Source of the DNA: Aurantiacibacter luteus
GTDB taxonomy: Bacteria > Pseudomonadota > Alphaproteobacteria > Sphingomonadales > Sphingomonadaceae
NCBI RefSeq assembly: GCF_001010945.1
Contig: NZ_LBHB01000001.1
Span: 1-64,000 of the forward strand
Length of the DNA stretch: 64,000 nt
Direction of reading: 5' to 3'
In this document: positions 16,529 through 25,432 of the stretch, one piece after another
Numbering within the stretch: the stretch's first letter is position 1
Layout of the letters: every line of letters begins with the position of its first letter
The notes under the pieces: generated by a model
What the model was told of the DNA's origin: nothing
Seen by the model: only the letters and a program-made list of their open reading frames with translations
Database searches by the model: none
Program-made: the position numbers and the translations under genes

Positions 16529-17862
16529 GGCGTTGGTCCCTTGTGAGCGGGGGAGAGCTCGGCGGCGACGTCTTCCAGTGCCCGGCCACGGGTCTCGATC
16601 ATCGAGACGAGAACCCAGACCAGTTGCAGCGCCATCATGCCGGCGAAGAACAGGAAGATCGCCACCGGCGACACGGAAGCGAGGACGGCAGGCATCACCA
16701 GTGTCAGCGCGGCGGCGAAGACCCAGTGCGTGCCCGCGCCCAGCGACTGCCCCTTGGCGCGCGCGGCGCTGGGGAAGATCTCGCTTATGTAGACCCAGAT
16801 CACCGCGCCTTGGCCCACGGCATGGGCGGCAATGAAGGCGAGAATGAACGGCAGAACGATGCCCAGCTGTCCGCTGGCGAAGCCATAGGCGGTCATGCCG
16901 AGCGAGACGAGGTAGCCGACCGAGCCGATCAGCATCAGCCGCTTGCGCCCCGCGCGGTCGATCAGCAGCAGGCCGACGAGGGTGAAGACGAGGTTGACTA
17001 CCCCCACGCCCACCGTCGCCAGCAGCGCCGTGCTGGTCCCCGCGCCACTGATCTCGAAAATGCGCGGGGCGTAGTAGATAATCGCGTTGATGCCGGAGAG
17101 CTGGTTGAAGAAGGCGATCAGCACCGCGAGGCGAATGGGGCGCTTGAGGTGCCCGTCGAAGAAGCGGCCCCACTTGATGGCGCGCGCGTCTTCCGCCGCC
17201 TCGGCGCGGATGGCGGCGAGCGTTTCGTCGGCGGTGGCGGGGTTGATCGCGGCGAGGATGTCGCGGGCCTTCGCCTCTTCGCCCCGCTGCACCAGCAGCC
17301 AGCGCGGACTTTCGGGAATAGCGAATGTGGCGGCGAGGTAGAGCGCGGCGGGCAGCACTTCCATACCGAGCATCCAGCGCCAGTCGTCGTCGCCCGTGCC
17401 GCCGAGCGCGTAGTTGGAGGCAAAGGCGACGAGGATGCCGAGAACGATCATCGTCTGGAACAATGCGACCAGCCGGCCACGGTGTTCGCGCGGGGCGATT
17501 TCGGCGATGTAGGCGGGCGCGGCGACCGAGCTCGCTCCTACGCCGAGGCCGCCGATCAGGCGAAACAGCATGAAGCTGACCGGGTCCCAGGCGAGCGCGC
17601 TGCCCAGCGCCGAGACGGCGTAGAGAACGCCGATCCAGATCAGCGTCCGCTTGCGCCCGAAGCGGTCGCACGGCCAGCCGCCGAAAAGCGCGCCGACCAC
17701 CGTGCCCCAGAGCGCGGCGGAAATGGCGAGGCCGTGGAGCGCGTCGGACATCTGCCACACCCGCTGCACCGCCTGCTCCGCGCCGGAGATGACGGCGGTA
17801 TCGAAGCCGAACAGGAACCCCGCCAGCGCCGCCACCAGCGCCCAGCTCGCAGACTTGCCCAT
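16525..17862 (-). CDS. Sugar porter family MFS transporter
   Basis: This 445-residue protein has 12 predicted membrane helices and hallmark sugar-porter motifs: GFLFGFDTAVISG at the start, DRFGRKRTL after TM2, PESPRWLL before the central loop, NQLSGINAIIYYAP in TM7 and SEIFPSAARAKGQSL in TM10. It probably imports a hexose or other small sugar by proton symport. The start overlaps the end of the ROK kinase gene by one base and the end overlaps the amylase start, so all three are translationally coupled. Pairing with a sugar kinase suggests uptake of the free monosaccharide released by the nearby glycosidases. Confidence 0.9.
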   Translation of the reverse strand: MGKSASWALVAALAGFLFGFDTAVISGAEQAVQRVWQMSDALHGLAISAALWGTVVGALFGGWPCDRFGRKRTLIWIGVLYAVSALGSALAWDPVSFMLFRLIGGLGVGASSVAAPAYIAEIAPREHRGRLVALFQTMIVLGILVAFASNYALGGTGDDDWRWMLGMEVLPAALYLAATFAIPESPRWLLVQRGEEAKARDILAAINPATADETLAAIRAEAAEDARAIKWGRFFDGHLKRPIRLAVLIAFFNQLSGINAIIYYAPRIFEISGAGTSTALLATVGVGVVNLVFTLVGLLLIDRAGRKRLMLIGSVGYLVSLGMTAYGFASGQLGIVLPFILAFIAAHAVGQGAVIWVYISEIFPSAARAKGQSLGAGTHWVFAAALTLVMPAVLASVSPVAIFLFFAGMMALQLVWVLVSMIETRGRALEDVAAELSPAHKGPTP

Positions 17863-18749
17863 CAGCCTTGCCCCTCCAGTACCGCGCGTCCCAGCGCCAC
17901 CGCGCCGGTGATCCCGGCGTCGTCGCCCAGCTGCGGCGCGACGATCACCTCGTCCAGGGGCCGGTCGTAGAAGGCGGAATAGCCCGCGAGCTGCGCGCGC
18001 GTTTTCTCGCGCAGCATATCGAGCAGGCCGGGCGCCTTGAGCACGCCGCCGCCGAAGACCATCACGTCGGGCACGTGCATCAGCGCCAGCGACATGGCGA
18101 ACTGCGCGAGATAGTCGGCGATCAGCGCCACCTGCTCCTCGCTCGCGGCGGACAGGTCGTGGCCCCAGCGCGCGAGGATCGCCGGGCCGTTGGCGAGCCC
18201 TTCCAGGCAGTCGCCGTGATAGGGGCAGTTGCCCGGCCAGCCATCATCGTGCGCGGGGCGGGCGGGACGCACGTGGCCCATCTCGTAGTGCGAGGCCCCC
18301 GCGAGCGGGTGGCCCTCCGTCACCACGCCGGTGCCGATGCCGGTGCCGACCGTGGTGTAGGCGACCGTTCGCTTGCCGCGTCCTGCGCCCGCCATCCACT
18401 CGCCCATGGCCGCACCGTTGACATCGGTATCGATGGCCACGGGCACGCCGAAGCGTTCGAGCGCGCGATGCCAGTTCGCGCCGCTCCAGCCGGGCTTGGG
18501 CGTGGTCGTGAAGCTGCCGTGGGTGGGCGAGGCGGGATCGAGGTCAAGCGGGCCGAAGCTGGCGACGCCGAAGGCCGCGATCTTGCAGTGGCGGGCGGAT
18601 GCGGCGGCGAACCAGTCGGCGAGTTCGGCAAAGGTCTGGTCGGGCGCGCGGGTGTCGATCCGCGCGCGCTCGAGCAGCGTGCCGTCGCGGCGCGCGAGCG
18701 CGGCGACGAATTTCGTGCCGCCCGCCTCGATGGCGCCGATCAGGCTCAT
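17862..18749 (-). CDS. ROK-family sugar kinase, probable fructokinase
   Basis: This 295-residue protein starts with the phosphate-binding GAIEAGGTKF motif, has TDVNGAA with the catalytic Asp109, and has a zinc-site pattern His159, Cys175, His178, Cys181 (CPYHGDCLEGLANGP). That form is typical of bacterial ROK fructokinases of the YdhR type, although glucose or mannose are possible substrates. It feeds imported sugar into glycolysis. It lies between the two transporter genes in the minus-strand operon. If fructokinase is correct, the locus may also serve sucrose, because GH13 alpha-glucosidases of this group can act on sucrose. Confidence 0.85.
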   Translation of the reverse strand: MSLIGAIEAGGTKFVAALARRDGTLLERARIDTRAPDQTFAELADWFAAASARHCKIAAFGVASFGPLDLDPASPTHGSFTTTPKPGWSGANWHRALERFGVPVAIDTDVNGAAMGEWMAGAGRGKRTVAYTTVGTGIGTGVVTEGHPLAGASHYEMGHVRPARPAHDDGWPGNCPYHGDCLEGLANGPAILARWGHDLSAASEEQVALIADYLAQFAMSLALMHVPDVMVFGGGVLKAPGLLDMLREKTRAQLAGYSAFYDRPLDEVIVAPQLGDDAGITGAVALGRAVLEGQG

Positions 18750-18831
18750 CGGACGATTTCCGCACGGCGGGCTGCGGGCGCCCTCGCGCCGCCGGACAGC
18801 GCCCCATAGGTCAGGATCGCAGCCGCTCGCA

Positions 18832-20343
18832 TCAGGCGGCGGACTGCGGCAGCGCGGCCCTGACCCGCAGCATGAAGGCGGCGGAGATCAGCCACACGGC
18901 GGCGGCGAACAGCATCGTCCAGATCGGCTCTCCAGGGAACAGCCAGAGCATAATCTGCCCCATCACCGTCGCCACCAGCAACTGCGGCACCACTACGAAG
19001 ACGTTGAACAGCCCCATGTAGATGCCGAGCTTGGCCTGCGGCAGGTTACTGGCGAGGATGGCGTAGGGCATCGCGAGGATGCTTGCCCAGGCCACGCCGA
19101 TGCCGACCTCGGCCAGCAGCAGCACTTGCGCGTCGCGCACAAAGAAGAACATCAGGAAGCCGATAGCGCCCAGCACCAGGCAGATCGCGTGGGTGGTCAC
19201 CTGCCCGAAGCGGCGGCTCATCGCCGGGAGAAGAGCCAGCGCGGCGAGGGCGGCTACGCCATTGTAGACAGTGAACAGCACGTTCACCCAGTTTGCGCCT
19301 TCATTGTAAGCGGCGCTGGCGGTGTCGGTGCTGCCGAAAACGTATTGCGTGACGACGGGCGTGGTGTTGATCCACATTATGAACAGCGCCGACCAGGTGA
19401 AGAACTGCACCACGGCGAGGCGCTTCATCACCTCCGGCATGCCGGAGAAGTCGCCCACGATGCTGGAGAGCATATTTGCGCTGCGGCCCTGCTTGGCCAT
19501 CGAGATGGCGACAGCACTGAGCACGCCATAAACGGCCAGCAATCCACCGAGTAGCAGCAGTTCCTTCTCGAGATCGAGCAGGGCGACAATGGCGCAGACC
19601 ACCGCGCCCGCCACGATCCACAGGCCGCTCGATGCATAGCTCCTGCTCGCCAGCATGCGCATGGGCGCTTCTGTCTCGACCGGCTCCGCGCCGTGGAAAG
19701 CCGCCTGTTCCTCTGGACTGTATTCGCGCGTGGTCACGATGGTCCACATCACCGCCGCAAACAGCGCCGCTCCACCCGCCCAGAAGCTCCACTTGACGGT
19801 ATCGGGTATTTCTCCCGGCGCACCGACATTGGCGACACCGAGGTGCTCGAGCAGGAAGGGAAAGATCGATCCGACCACCGCGCCCGCGCCGATGAAGGCC
19901 GTCTGCACCGCGTATCCGGCGCTGTGCTGGTCGGTGTTCAGCATGTCGCCGACAAAGGCGCGAAAGGGCTCCATGGAGATGTTGAGGCTGGCATCGAGCA
20001 CCCACAGCATCGCAGCGGCGAACAGCAGCGGCGCGCCGAAGGCCGGGGCAAGGGGCATCAGCAGCAGCGCGAGGGCCGCGAGTACGGCGCCGGTCAGGAA
20101 GTAGGGCCGGCGACGGCCGAGCCGGTTCCACGTGCGGTCGGACATGTGGCCGATGATCGGCTGCACGATCAGCCCCGTAAGCGGCGCGGCGACCCACAGC
20201 GCGGGCAGGTCGTCCATGCTCGCGCCCAGCGTCTGGAACACGCGGCTCATATTGGAATTTTGTAGCGCGAAGCCGATCTGGATGCCGAAGAAGCCGAAGC
20301 TGATGTTCCACAGACCCCTGAAGGTCTGGCGAGGCTTTTGCAT
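18832..20343 (-). CDS. MFS transporter, SLC45/maltose-sucrose type
   Basis: This 503-residue protein has about 12 membrane helices. The N-terminal [22 protein letters not shown] and [20 protein letters not shown] are characteristic of the SLC45/glycoside-pentoside-like transporters that import maltose or sucrose in Caulobacter- and Sphingomonas-like bacteria. The ATG at 20343 begins the conserved MQKPRQTF; an upstream in-frame extension is Arg-rich and unlikely. It heads the minus-strand operon. A 14-bp element matching one upstream of the TonB receptor lies 92 bases before the start, so it is probably controlled by the adjacent LacI-type regulator. Confidence 0.88.
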   Translation of the reverse strand: MQKPRQTFRGLWNISFGFFGIQIGFALQNSNMSRVFQTLGASMDDLPALWVAAPLTGLIVQPIIGHMSDRTWNRLGRRRPYFLTGAVLAALALLLMPLAPAFGAPLLFAAAMLWVLDASLNISMEPFRAFVGDMLNTDQHSAGYAVQTAFIGAGAVVGSIFPFLLEHLGVANVGAPGEIPDTVKWSFWAGGAALFAAVMWTIVTTREYSPEEQAAFHGAEPVETEAPMRMLASRSYASSGLWIVAGAVVCAIVALLDLEKELLLLGGLLAVYGVLSAVAISMAKQGRSANMLSSIVGDFSGMPEVMKRLAVVQFFTWSALFIMWINTTPVVTQYVFGSTDTASAAYNEGANWVNVLFTVYNGVAALAALALLPAMSRRFGQVTTHAICLVLGAIGFLMFFFVRDAQVLLLAEVGIGVAWASILAMPYAILASNLPQAKLGIYMGLFNVFVVVPQLLVATVMGQIMLWLFPGEPIWTMLFAAAVWLISAAFMLRVRAALPQSAA

Positions 20344-20434
20344 TTGCAGTCCCTTTCCCGGCGGCGCGCCGCGGGTCTTCGCCCGGCTGCGCCTTGCCGC
20401 GATGGCTGGCACAGCGCGCGGCGCGCCACAAGCT

Positions 20435-20448
20435 GCATACGAATACGC
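20435..20448. promoter_or_regulatory. Candidate LacI-type operator before the MFS operon
   Basis: The sequence GCATACGAATACGC lies between the regulator's stop and the MFS start. Its reverse complement, GCGTATTCGTATGC, matches 13 of 14 bases of the element at 22365-22378 ahead of the TonB receptor; only a central base differs. Both start divergent operons of the same alpha-glucan locus, with the LacI-type gene in between. The role is inferred. Confidence 0.6.
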
Positions 20449-20452
20449 GCGC

Positions 20453-21502
20453 CTACGGTGTGGGGGCGGACACTCCCGTGCTGCCGCGCACGATCAGGCG
20501 GGTGGGTAGGCGCGCATCGGGCGCCTCGCGATCCTCGATGCGGGAGAGCAGCGTTTCCACCAGTCGCTCGCCCGCGCCGCGAATGTCCTGCATGATGGTT
20601 GTCAGCGGCGGCGAGGTGAGGCTGGCGGCGGGGATGTCGTCGAAGCCCGCCACGGCAACGTCGCCCGGCACCGACAGGCCGCACTCGGACAGCGCGCGCA
20701 TGGCCCCCATGGCGATGAGGTCGCTGGCGGCGAAGATGGCGTCGGGCCGCTCGCCGCGCTCCAGCAGCGCGAGCATCGCCGCGTGGCCTGCCTGCTCGGT
20801 GGTGATGGCATCGTGCTGCAGGGCACCTTCGGCCGAGAGCCCGGCATCCACCAGCGCCCGGCACATGCCGCGGTAACGCTGGGCGAATTCGGGGTAATGC
20901 TCGTCGGCGTGCCCGATAAAGGCGAGCCGCCTGCGCCCTTGCGCGATCAGGTGTTCGCCCACCAGCCGACCCGCGCCGAAGTTGTCGGAGCCGATGGTGG
21001 ATCCCGTCGCATCGCTGGTGACCGATCCCCAGCGCGCGAAATGGGTGCCCTGCCGCTGCAATTGCTCCAGCCGCTCCTCGTAGAGCGTGTAGTCGCCGTA
21101 GCCGAGAAGGATCAGCCCGTCGGCGCGGTGGCTGTCCTGGTACTGGACGTGCCAGTCGTCCTCCATGCGCTGGAAAGAGATCAGCAGGTCCAGCCCCCGG
21201 CTGGCGCAGGCGCGGGTGATCGATCCCAGCATGGCGAGGAAGAAGGGATTGATCATGCTCTCGTCGGGCGTTGGATCCTCGAAGAACAAGAGGGCGATGG
21301 TGTTGGAGCGCTGGGAGCGCAGCGAACTCGCGTTCTTGTCGACGGTGTAATTGAGGTCGCGGGCGATCTGCCGGATGCGCTCACGCGTCGCCTCGCTCAC
21401 CGCCTTGTCGCCGCGCAGCGCACGGCTGACGGTGGGCTGCGAAACCCCGGCCAGGTAGGCGATATCGAAGCTGGTCGGCCGACCAGTGGGCGCGCGTCCC
21501 AT
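20453..21502 (-). CDS. LacI-family transcriptional regulator (maltose-type)
   Basis: This 349-residue protein has an N-terminal LacI helix-turn-helix ([19 protein letters not shown], about 14-32), a hinge helix ([12 protein letters not shown]) and a periplasmic-binding-like sugar-sensing domain ending in [11 protein letters not shown]-like residues ([12 protein letters not shown]). It probably represses the transporter and TonB-receptor operons until an alpha-glucoside is present. The ATG at 21502 begins [12 protein letters not shown]; the frame remains open far upstream but encodes nothing recognisable. It is followed by the probable operator and the MFS gene on the same strand and is divergent from the oxygenase gene. 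Confidence 0.92.
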   Translation of the reverse strand: MGRAPTGRPTSFDIAYLAGVSQPTVSRALRGDKAVSEATRERIRQIARDLNYTVDKNASSLRSQRSNTIALLFFEDPTPDESMINPFFLAMLGSITRACASRGLDLLISFQRMEDDWHVQYQDSHRADGLILLGYGDYTLYEERLEQLQRQGTHFARWGSVTSDATGSTIGSDNFGAGRLVGEHLIAQGRRRLAFIGHADEHYPEFAQRYRGMCRALVDAGLSAEGALQHDAITTEQAGHAAMLALLERGERPDAIFAASDLIAMGAMRALSECGLSVPGDVAVAGFDDIPAASLTSPPLTTIMQDIRGAGERLVETLLSRIEDREAPDARLPTRLIVRGSTGVSAPTP

Positions 21503-21601
21503 GTGCTCTCCCCTCGCGCGGGACAGGCTCCTCTCCGCCCGCGCGATTGCATAGAGGTGTATCGCGCGCGGGCGCGATTGCCAACACGGGCTTCGGGTTG
21601 C

Positions 21602-22321
21602 ATGGCGGGTGTGACATTTGCGCCGATGACATCCCCGCTCGCCCTCTCGCCCGCCCACCGCGCCACGCTGTCCACCTTCGGCGCGGAGGCGCAGCCGCTG
21701 CTCAGCGTCGAGGATGCGCTCGCCGACCTGCCGCTGGTGCGCGCCATCGCCGCGCGCCATTCCTACCGCCCGATCGGCCCCTTCTATCCCGGATTGCGCG
21801 CCCCGGTATCGGACGCCATCGCCATGCCGCTGGTGGAGCCGTTGCTGCCGACGATGCGCGATGCCTTCGGGCTGGCGGCCGAACCGCGCTACTTCGAATG
21901 TTACCTCAGCCTCGTCACCCTGGCCCCAGCCGACCTTGCCCCGATCCAGCGCCTGCCGCACTTCGACGGGGTGGAGCCGGGCCGGATCGCGGTGCTGCTC
22001 TACCTGTCGGACGACATGGCTGGCGGCACGGCCTTCTATCGCCAGCGCGCGACCGGGTTCGAGAGCGTGGATGCCGCGCGCTTCGATGCCTACCGCACCG
22101 CGCTCGATGCCGGGACGGCGCGCCACGGCCTGCCCGAGGCCGCCTACATCGGCGATAGCTCGCCCCTGTTCGAGCGGACGTTCAAGGTCGACGGCGCGGC
22201 GGGCCGCATGATCGCCTACCGCGGCAACACCCTGCACTGCGCCGCCCCGCATGAAGGCTTCGTGCCCGATGCCGATCCGCGCGTCGGGCGCCTCACGCTC
22301 AACCTCTTCCTCAAGGCGTAG
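21602..22321 (+). CDS. DUF6445-like putative Fe(II)/2-oxoglutarate-type oxygenase
   Basis: This 239-residue protein resembles the DUF6445 family that accompanies TonB receptors and halogenases. It has an HxD pair (His120, Asp122 in LPHFDG), a distal His212 (GNTLHCA) and an Arg230 (GRLTLNLF), the arrangement of Fe(II)/2-oxoglutarate oxygenases of the prolyl-hydroxylase type. The substrate is unknown. Starts at 21602 and 21626 are both possible and neither has a clear ribosome site. It lies just upstream of the TonB receptor, and the receptor's promoter region follows its stop. Confidence 0.75.
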   Translation: MAGVTFAPMTSPLALSPAHRATLSTFGAEAQPLLSVEDALADLPLVRAIAARHSYRPIGPFYPGLRAPVSDAIAMPLVEPLLPTMRDAFGLAAEPRYFECYLSLVTLAPADLAPIQRLPHFDGVEPGRIAVLLYLSDDMAGGTAFYRQRATGFESVDAARFDAYRTALDAGTARHGLPEAAYIGDSSPLFERTFKVDGAAGRMIAYRGNTLHCAAPHEGFVPDADPRVGRLTLNLFLKA

Positions 22322-22364
22322 GGCCTGCGGCAATTCGGCCACAGCGCCGGCAGGTGCGCATGAT

Positions 22365-22378
22365 GCGTATACGTATGC
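22365..22378. promoter_or_regulatory. Candidate LacI-type operator before the TonB receptor
   Basis: GCGTATACGTATGC lies 138 bases upstream of the receptor ATG and contains the palindromes GTATAC and ATACGTAT. It matches the reverse complement of the element at 20435-20448 in 13 of 14 positions. The remaining region up to 22516 is non-coding leader with no other clear motif. Confidence 0.6.
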
Positions 22379-22516
22379 TGTCTTCCTAATGCGCGCCGCC
22401 GCCCGGTAAGCGAGAGGGCAAGCGAGGCGGGGCGGCAAGTCCCAAGGCCCGCTTTTTGGAGCAGGACGCCGGAAAGCGACGCACGTCGTCCGACCGGCCT
22501 TTTCACCGGGGACCCT

Positions 22517-25327
22517 ATGACCATCCGTAACTTCTTGCGCGCTGGCGCCAGCACCACCGCCTTCGCCGTCGCCGCCTTCGCCCTGCCGGGTGTCGCGCAG
22601 GCGCAGGTCGATCCCGCCGACCAGTCGGACGAGGCCACCGTCGGCGACCAGAACGACGTCGCCCAAGGCGATGCGATCATCGTCTCCGGCTACCGCCAGG
22701 CGCTGGAAAGCGCGATCAACACCAAGCGCGAGAGCACGGTCATCGTCGAGGCCTTCAGCGCCGAGGACATTGGCAAGCTGCCCGATATCTCGATCGCCGA
22801 AACGCTGGGCCGCCTGCCCGGCCTCGCCGTGCAGCGGATCAACGGCCGCGCGCAGAGCCTGTCGATCCGCGGCCTCGGCCCGGACTACGGCACCTCGCTG
22901 CTGAACGGCCGACAGCTCGTCTCCTCGGGCGACAACCGCGCCGTCGAATACGACCAGTATCCCTCTGAGCTCATCAACTCGGGCGTCGTCTACAAGACCC
23001 CGTTTGCCGGCCTCATCGGTCAGGGCCTTGCCGGCACCGTGGACCTGCGCACGATCCGTCCGCTCGACCAGGCCGACCGCATCGTCTCGCTCAGTGGCCG
23101 TCTCGAATTCAACGAGGACGGCTCGCTCAATCCCGATCTCGAGGGCTGGGGCTACCGCGCCACCGGCACCTATGTCGACCAGTTCGCCGACGACACCATC
23201 GGTGTGGCGCTGGGCGTTGCCTATCAGTCGAGCCCGAGCCAGGTGCAGCGCTTCAACGCCTGGGGCTATCCCGACGATTCGGGCCAGATGGTGCTGGGCG
23301 GCATGAAGCCCTTCGCCCGCTCGGTCGATCTGGACCGCCTTGGCGTATTCGGCACGCTGGAATTCGAGCCGACCCCTGAGTGGAACTCCACCATCGACGT
23401 GTTCTACGCCGACTACCGCGAGCGCATTCCGATGCGCGGCATCGAGTTCCCGCTGAATCCCGGCTGGGGCGCGGGCACCACGATCACCGGCAGCAGCGGC
23501 GGCGACTTTCCCGACAGCGTGACCTTCACCGGCGTGCAGCCGGTCGTGCGCAACGACTACGACCGCAAGGACACCGAGACCTTCGCCATCGGCTGGAACA
23601 CCAGTTACGATACCGAAGACGTCCTGCTCAGCCTCGACGTCGCCTATTCGAGCGCCGATCGTCGCCTGCAGCAGATCGAAAGCTACTCCGGCCTCAGCTA
23701 TGCGGCGCGCGGCACCACGTCGGACACGGTGACCTACACCCGCCAGCCGGACGGCTTCCCGTTCCAGTTCGACAACGTCATCGATTACTCGAACACCAAC
23801 CTCATCCAGCTGACCGATCCGCGCGGCTGGGGTGCGGGCGGCATCGTGCAGGCGGGCTTCATCAACGATACCTCGACCAACGACGACCTGTGGACGATCC
23901 GTGCCGAGGCGGCTCTGGCGCGCGATGCCTTCGAAGGGCTGGAAGCCGTGGTCCTGGGCCTGTCCTACGAAGACCGCACCAAGTCGCGCGACATCACGCA
24001 AAACTTCCTCAGCCTGGCGGGCGGCCCCTCGGTCTATGCCAGCCAGGGTGCAGTGACGCGCCTGCCGATCCCCGCCGAAGCGCTGCTTGACCCGACCTCG
24101 TCGCTCAGCTTCCTCGGCTTCGGGCCGCAGGTCGCCTACGATCCGTTCGTGCTGCTGAACAACGGCACCTACGTGCTGACCGACGTGCAGAGTTCGGACC
24201 TGCCGTTCCCCGGCGACTGGACGGTGAACGAGAAGGTCTACACCGGCTATGCCCGGTTCGACATGGACACCACGCTGCTTGGCCTGCCGATGACCGGCAA
24301 CGCCGGCCTGCAGTTCGTCTACACCGACCAGAGCTCGACCGGCTTCAGCTCCAGCGGCGGTATCGGCGCGCAGCTGATCCCGACCGCGGGCGGCGACGAG
24401 TACTTCCACGTCCTGCCGAGCGCCACGCTCAGCTTCGAGGTGGCCGACAACACCTTGCTGCGCGTCGGCGCGGCGCGCACGCTGGCCCGTCCGCGCATGG
24501 ACCAGCTGAACGCCTCGTACAACGCGGGTATCGCGAACACCGTGCTGGCCGGTCAGCGGACCATCTTCAGCGGCGGTGGCGGCAACCCCGAACTGCGCCC
24601 CTACGTGGCGGACAGCATCGACGCCTCGTTCGAGCACTACTTTGCCGGGCGCCAGGGCTACTTCGCGCTCGCCAGCTACTACAAGTGGCTGTCCGACTTC
24701 GTGAACCCGAACGCGGTCGTGGTGCGCGACTTCAGCTACCTCGTGCCGATCCTCAACGCCCAGCAGCGGGCGGCCTTCGCGGCCACCGGCAACAACACGC
24801 TGGGTTTCGTCGGCGGACCGGACAACGCGGCCGAAGGTCACATCTTCGGCGTCGAGGCGAGCATGTCGCTGCCCTTCAGCGTGTTCAGTGATGCGCTGGA
24901 CGGCTTCGGCTTTCAGACCAGCGTGGCCTACACCGACAGCCAGCTGCAGATCACGCCGGACCAGGGCGACCCATTCGACACCGACGTTCCGGGCCTTTCG
25001 AAGTGGGTGGTCAACTCCACGCTGTTCTTCGAGACCGGCGGTTTCGAGGCGCGCGTCAGCCACCGCTACCGCACCGAATTCCTCGCGGAGTTCATCGGTA
25101 TCTCGGCCAGCCGCGCCTTCCGCGAAACCGAGGCGGAGTCGATCTTCGACGCACAGATCGGCTACCGTTTCCAGGACGGCGCGCTCGATGGACTGTCGGT
25201 CACGCTGCAGGCGCTGAACCTGACGGACGAGCCGTTCATCTCGTTCCAGAACGGCGATAACGCGCAGATCATCGACTACGAACAGTATGGTCGCACCTAC
25301 CTGATCGGAGCCTCCTACCGCTTCTGA
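22517..25327 (+). CDS. TonB-dependent receptor (maltodextrin-type)
   Basis: This 936-residue protein has a signal peptide (cleavage near VAQAQ, about 32), then a linker, a plug domain (about 50-185; IIVSGYRQALESAINTKR, SIRGLGPDYG, LNGRQLVSSG) and a long barrel ending in aromatic Phe (GASYRF), the outer-membrane insertion signal. The sequence type is that of the 'TonB-dependent receptor' group used for sugar uptake in Caulobacter, Xanthomonas and sphingomonads. It would import alpha-glucans across the outer membrane. It is transcribed from its own promoter region, which contains the shared operator-like element, and is followed by a hairpin and the halogenase-glycosidase chain. Confidence 0.93.
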   Translation: MTIRNFLRAGASTTAFAVAAFALPGVAQAQVDPADQSDEATVGDQNDVAQGDAIIVSGYRQALESAINTKRESTVIVEAFSAEDIGKLPDISIAETLGRLPGLAVQRINGRAQSLSIRGLGPDYGTSLLNGRQLVSSGDNRAVEYDQYPSELINSGVVYKTPFAGLIGQGLAGTVDLRTIRPLDQADRIVSLSGRLEFNEDGSLNPDLEGWGYRATGTYVDQFADDTIGVALGVAYQSSPSQVQRFNAWGYPDDSGQMVLGGMKPFARSVDLDRLGVFGTLEFEPTPEWNSTIDVFYADYRERIPMRGIEFPLNPGWGAGTTITGSSGGDFPDSVTFTGVQPVVRNDYDRKDTETFAIGWNTSYDTEDVLLSLDVAYSSADRRLQQIESYSGLSYAARGTTSDTVTYTRQPDGFPFQFDNVIDYSNTNLIQLTDPRGWGAGGIVQAGFINDTSTNDDLWTIRAEAALARDAFEGLEAVVLGLSYEDRTKSRDITQNFLSLAGGPSVYASQGAVTRLPIPAEALLDPTSSLSFLGFGPQVAYDPFVLLNNGTYVLTDVQSSDLPFPGDWTVNEKVYTGYARFDMDTTLLGLPMTGNAGLQFVYTDQSSTGFSSSGGIGAQLIPTAGGDEYFHVLPSATLSFEVADNTLLRVGAARTLARPRMDQLNASYNAGIANTVLAGQRTIFSGGGGNPELRPYVADSIDASFEHYFAGRQGYFALASYYKWLSDFVNPNAVVVRDFSYLVPILNAQQRAAFAATGNNTLGFVGGPDNAAEGHIFGVEASMSLPFSVFSDALDGFGFQTSVAYTDSQLQITPDQGDPFDTDVPGLSKWVVNSTLFFETGGFEARVSHRYRTEFLAEFIGISASRAFRETEAESIFDAQIGYRFQDGALDGLSVTLQALNLTDEPFISFQNGDNAQIIDYEQYGRTYLIGASYRF

Positions 25328-25337
25328 TCGGTCAAGG

Positions 25338-25375
25338 ACCGGCGGGGAGTGCTCCTCCCTATGCTCCCCGCCGGT
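25338..25375 (+). terminator. 12-bp stem hairpin after the TonB receptor (terminator or processing site)
   Basis: A perfect 12-bp inverted repeat, ACCGGCGGGGAG and CTCCCCGCCGGT, encloses a 14-base loop starting 11 bases after the receptor stop. Only a weak T-rich tail (TTCCTGT) follows. It could end part of the transcription or protect the receptor mRNA, so that the receptor is made in excess over the downstream enzymes. Confidence 0.6.
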
Positions 25376-25432
25376 TTCCTGTATCGCTCCTGCCGACCGG
25401 GCCACGCTGCCCGCGGCAGGCTCGAGGACGAA

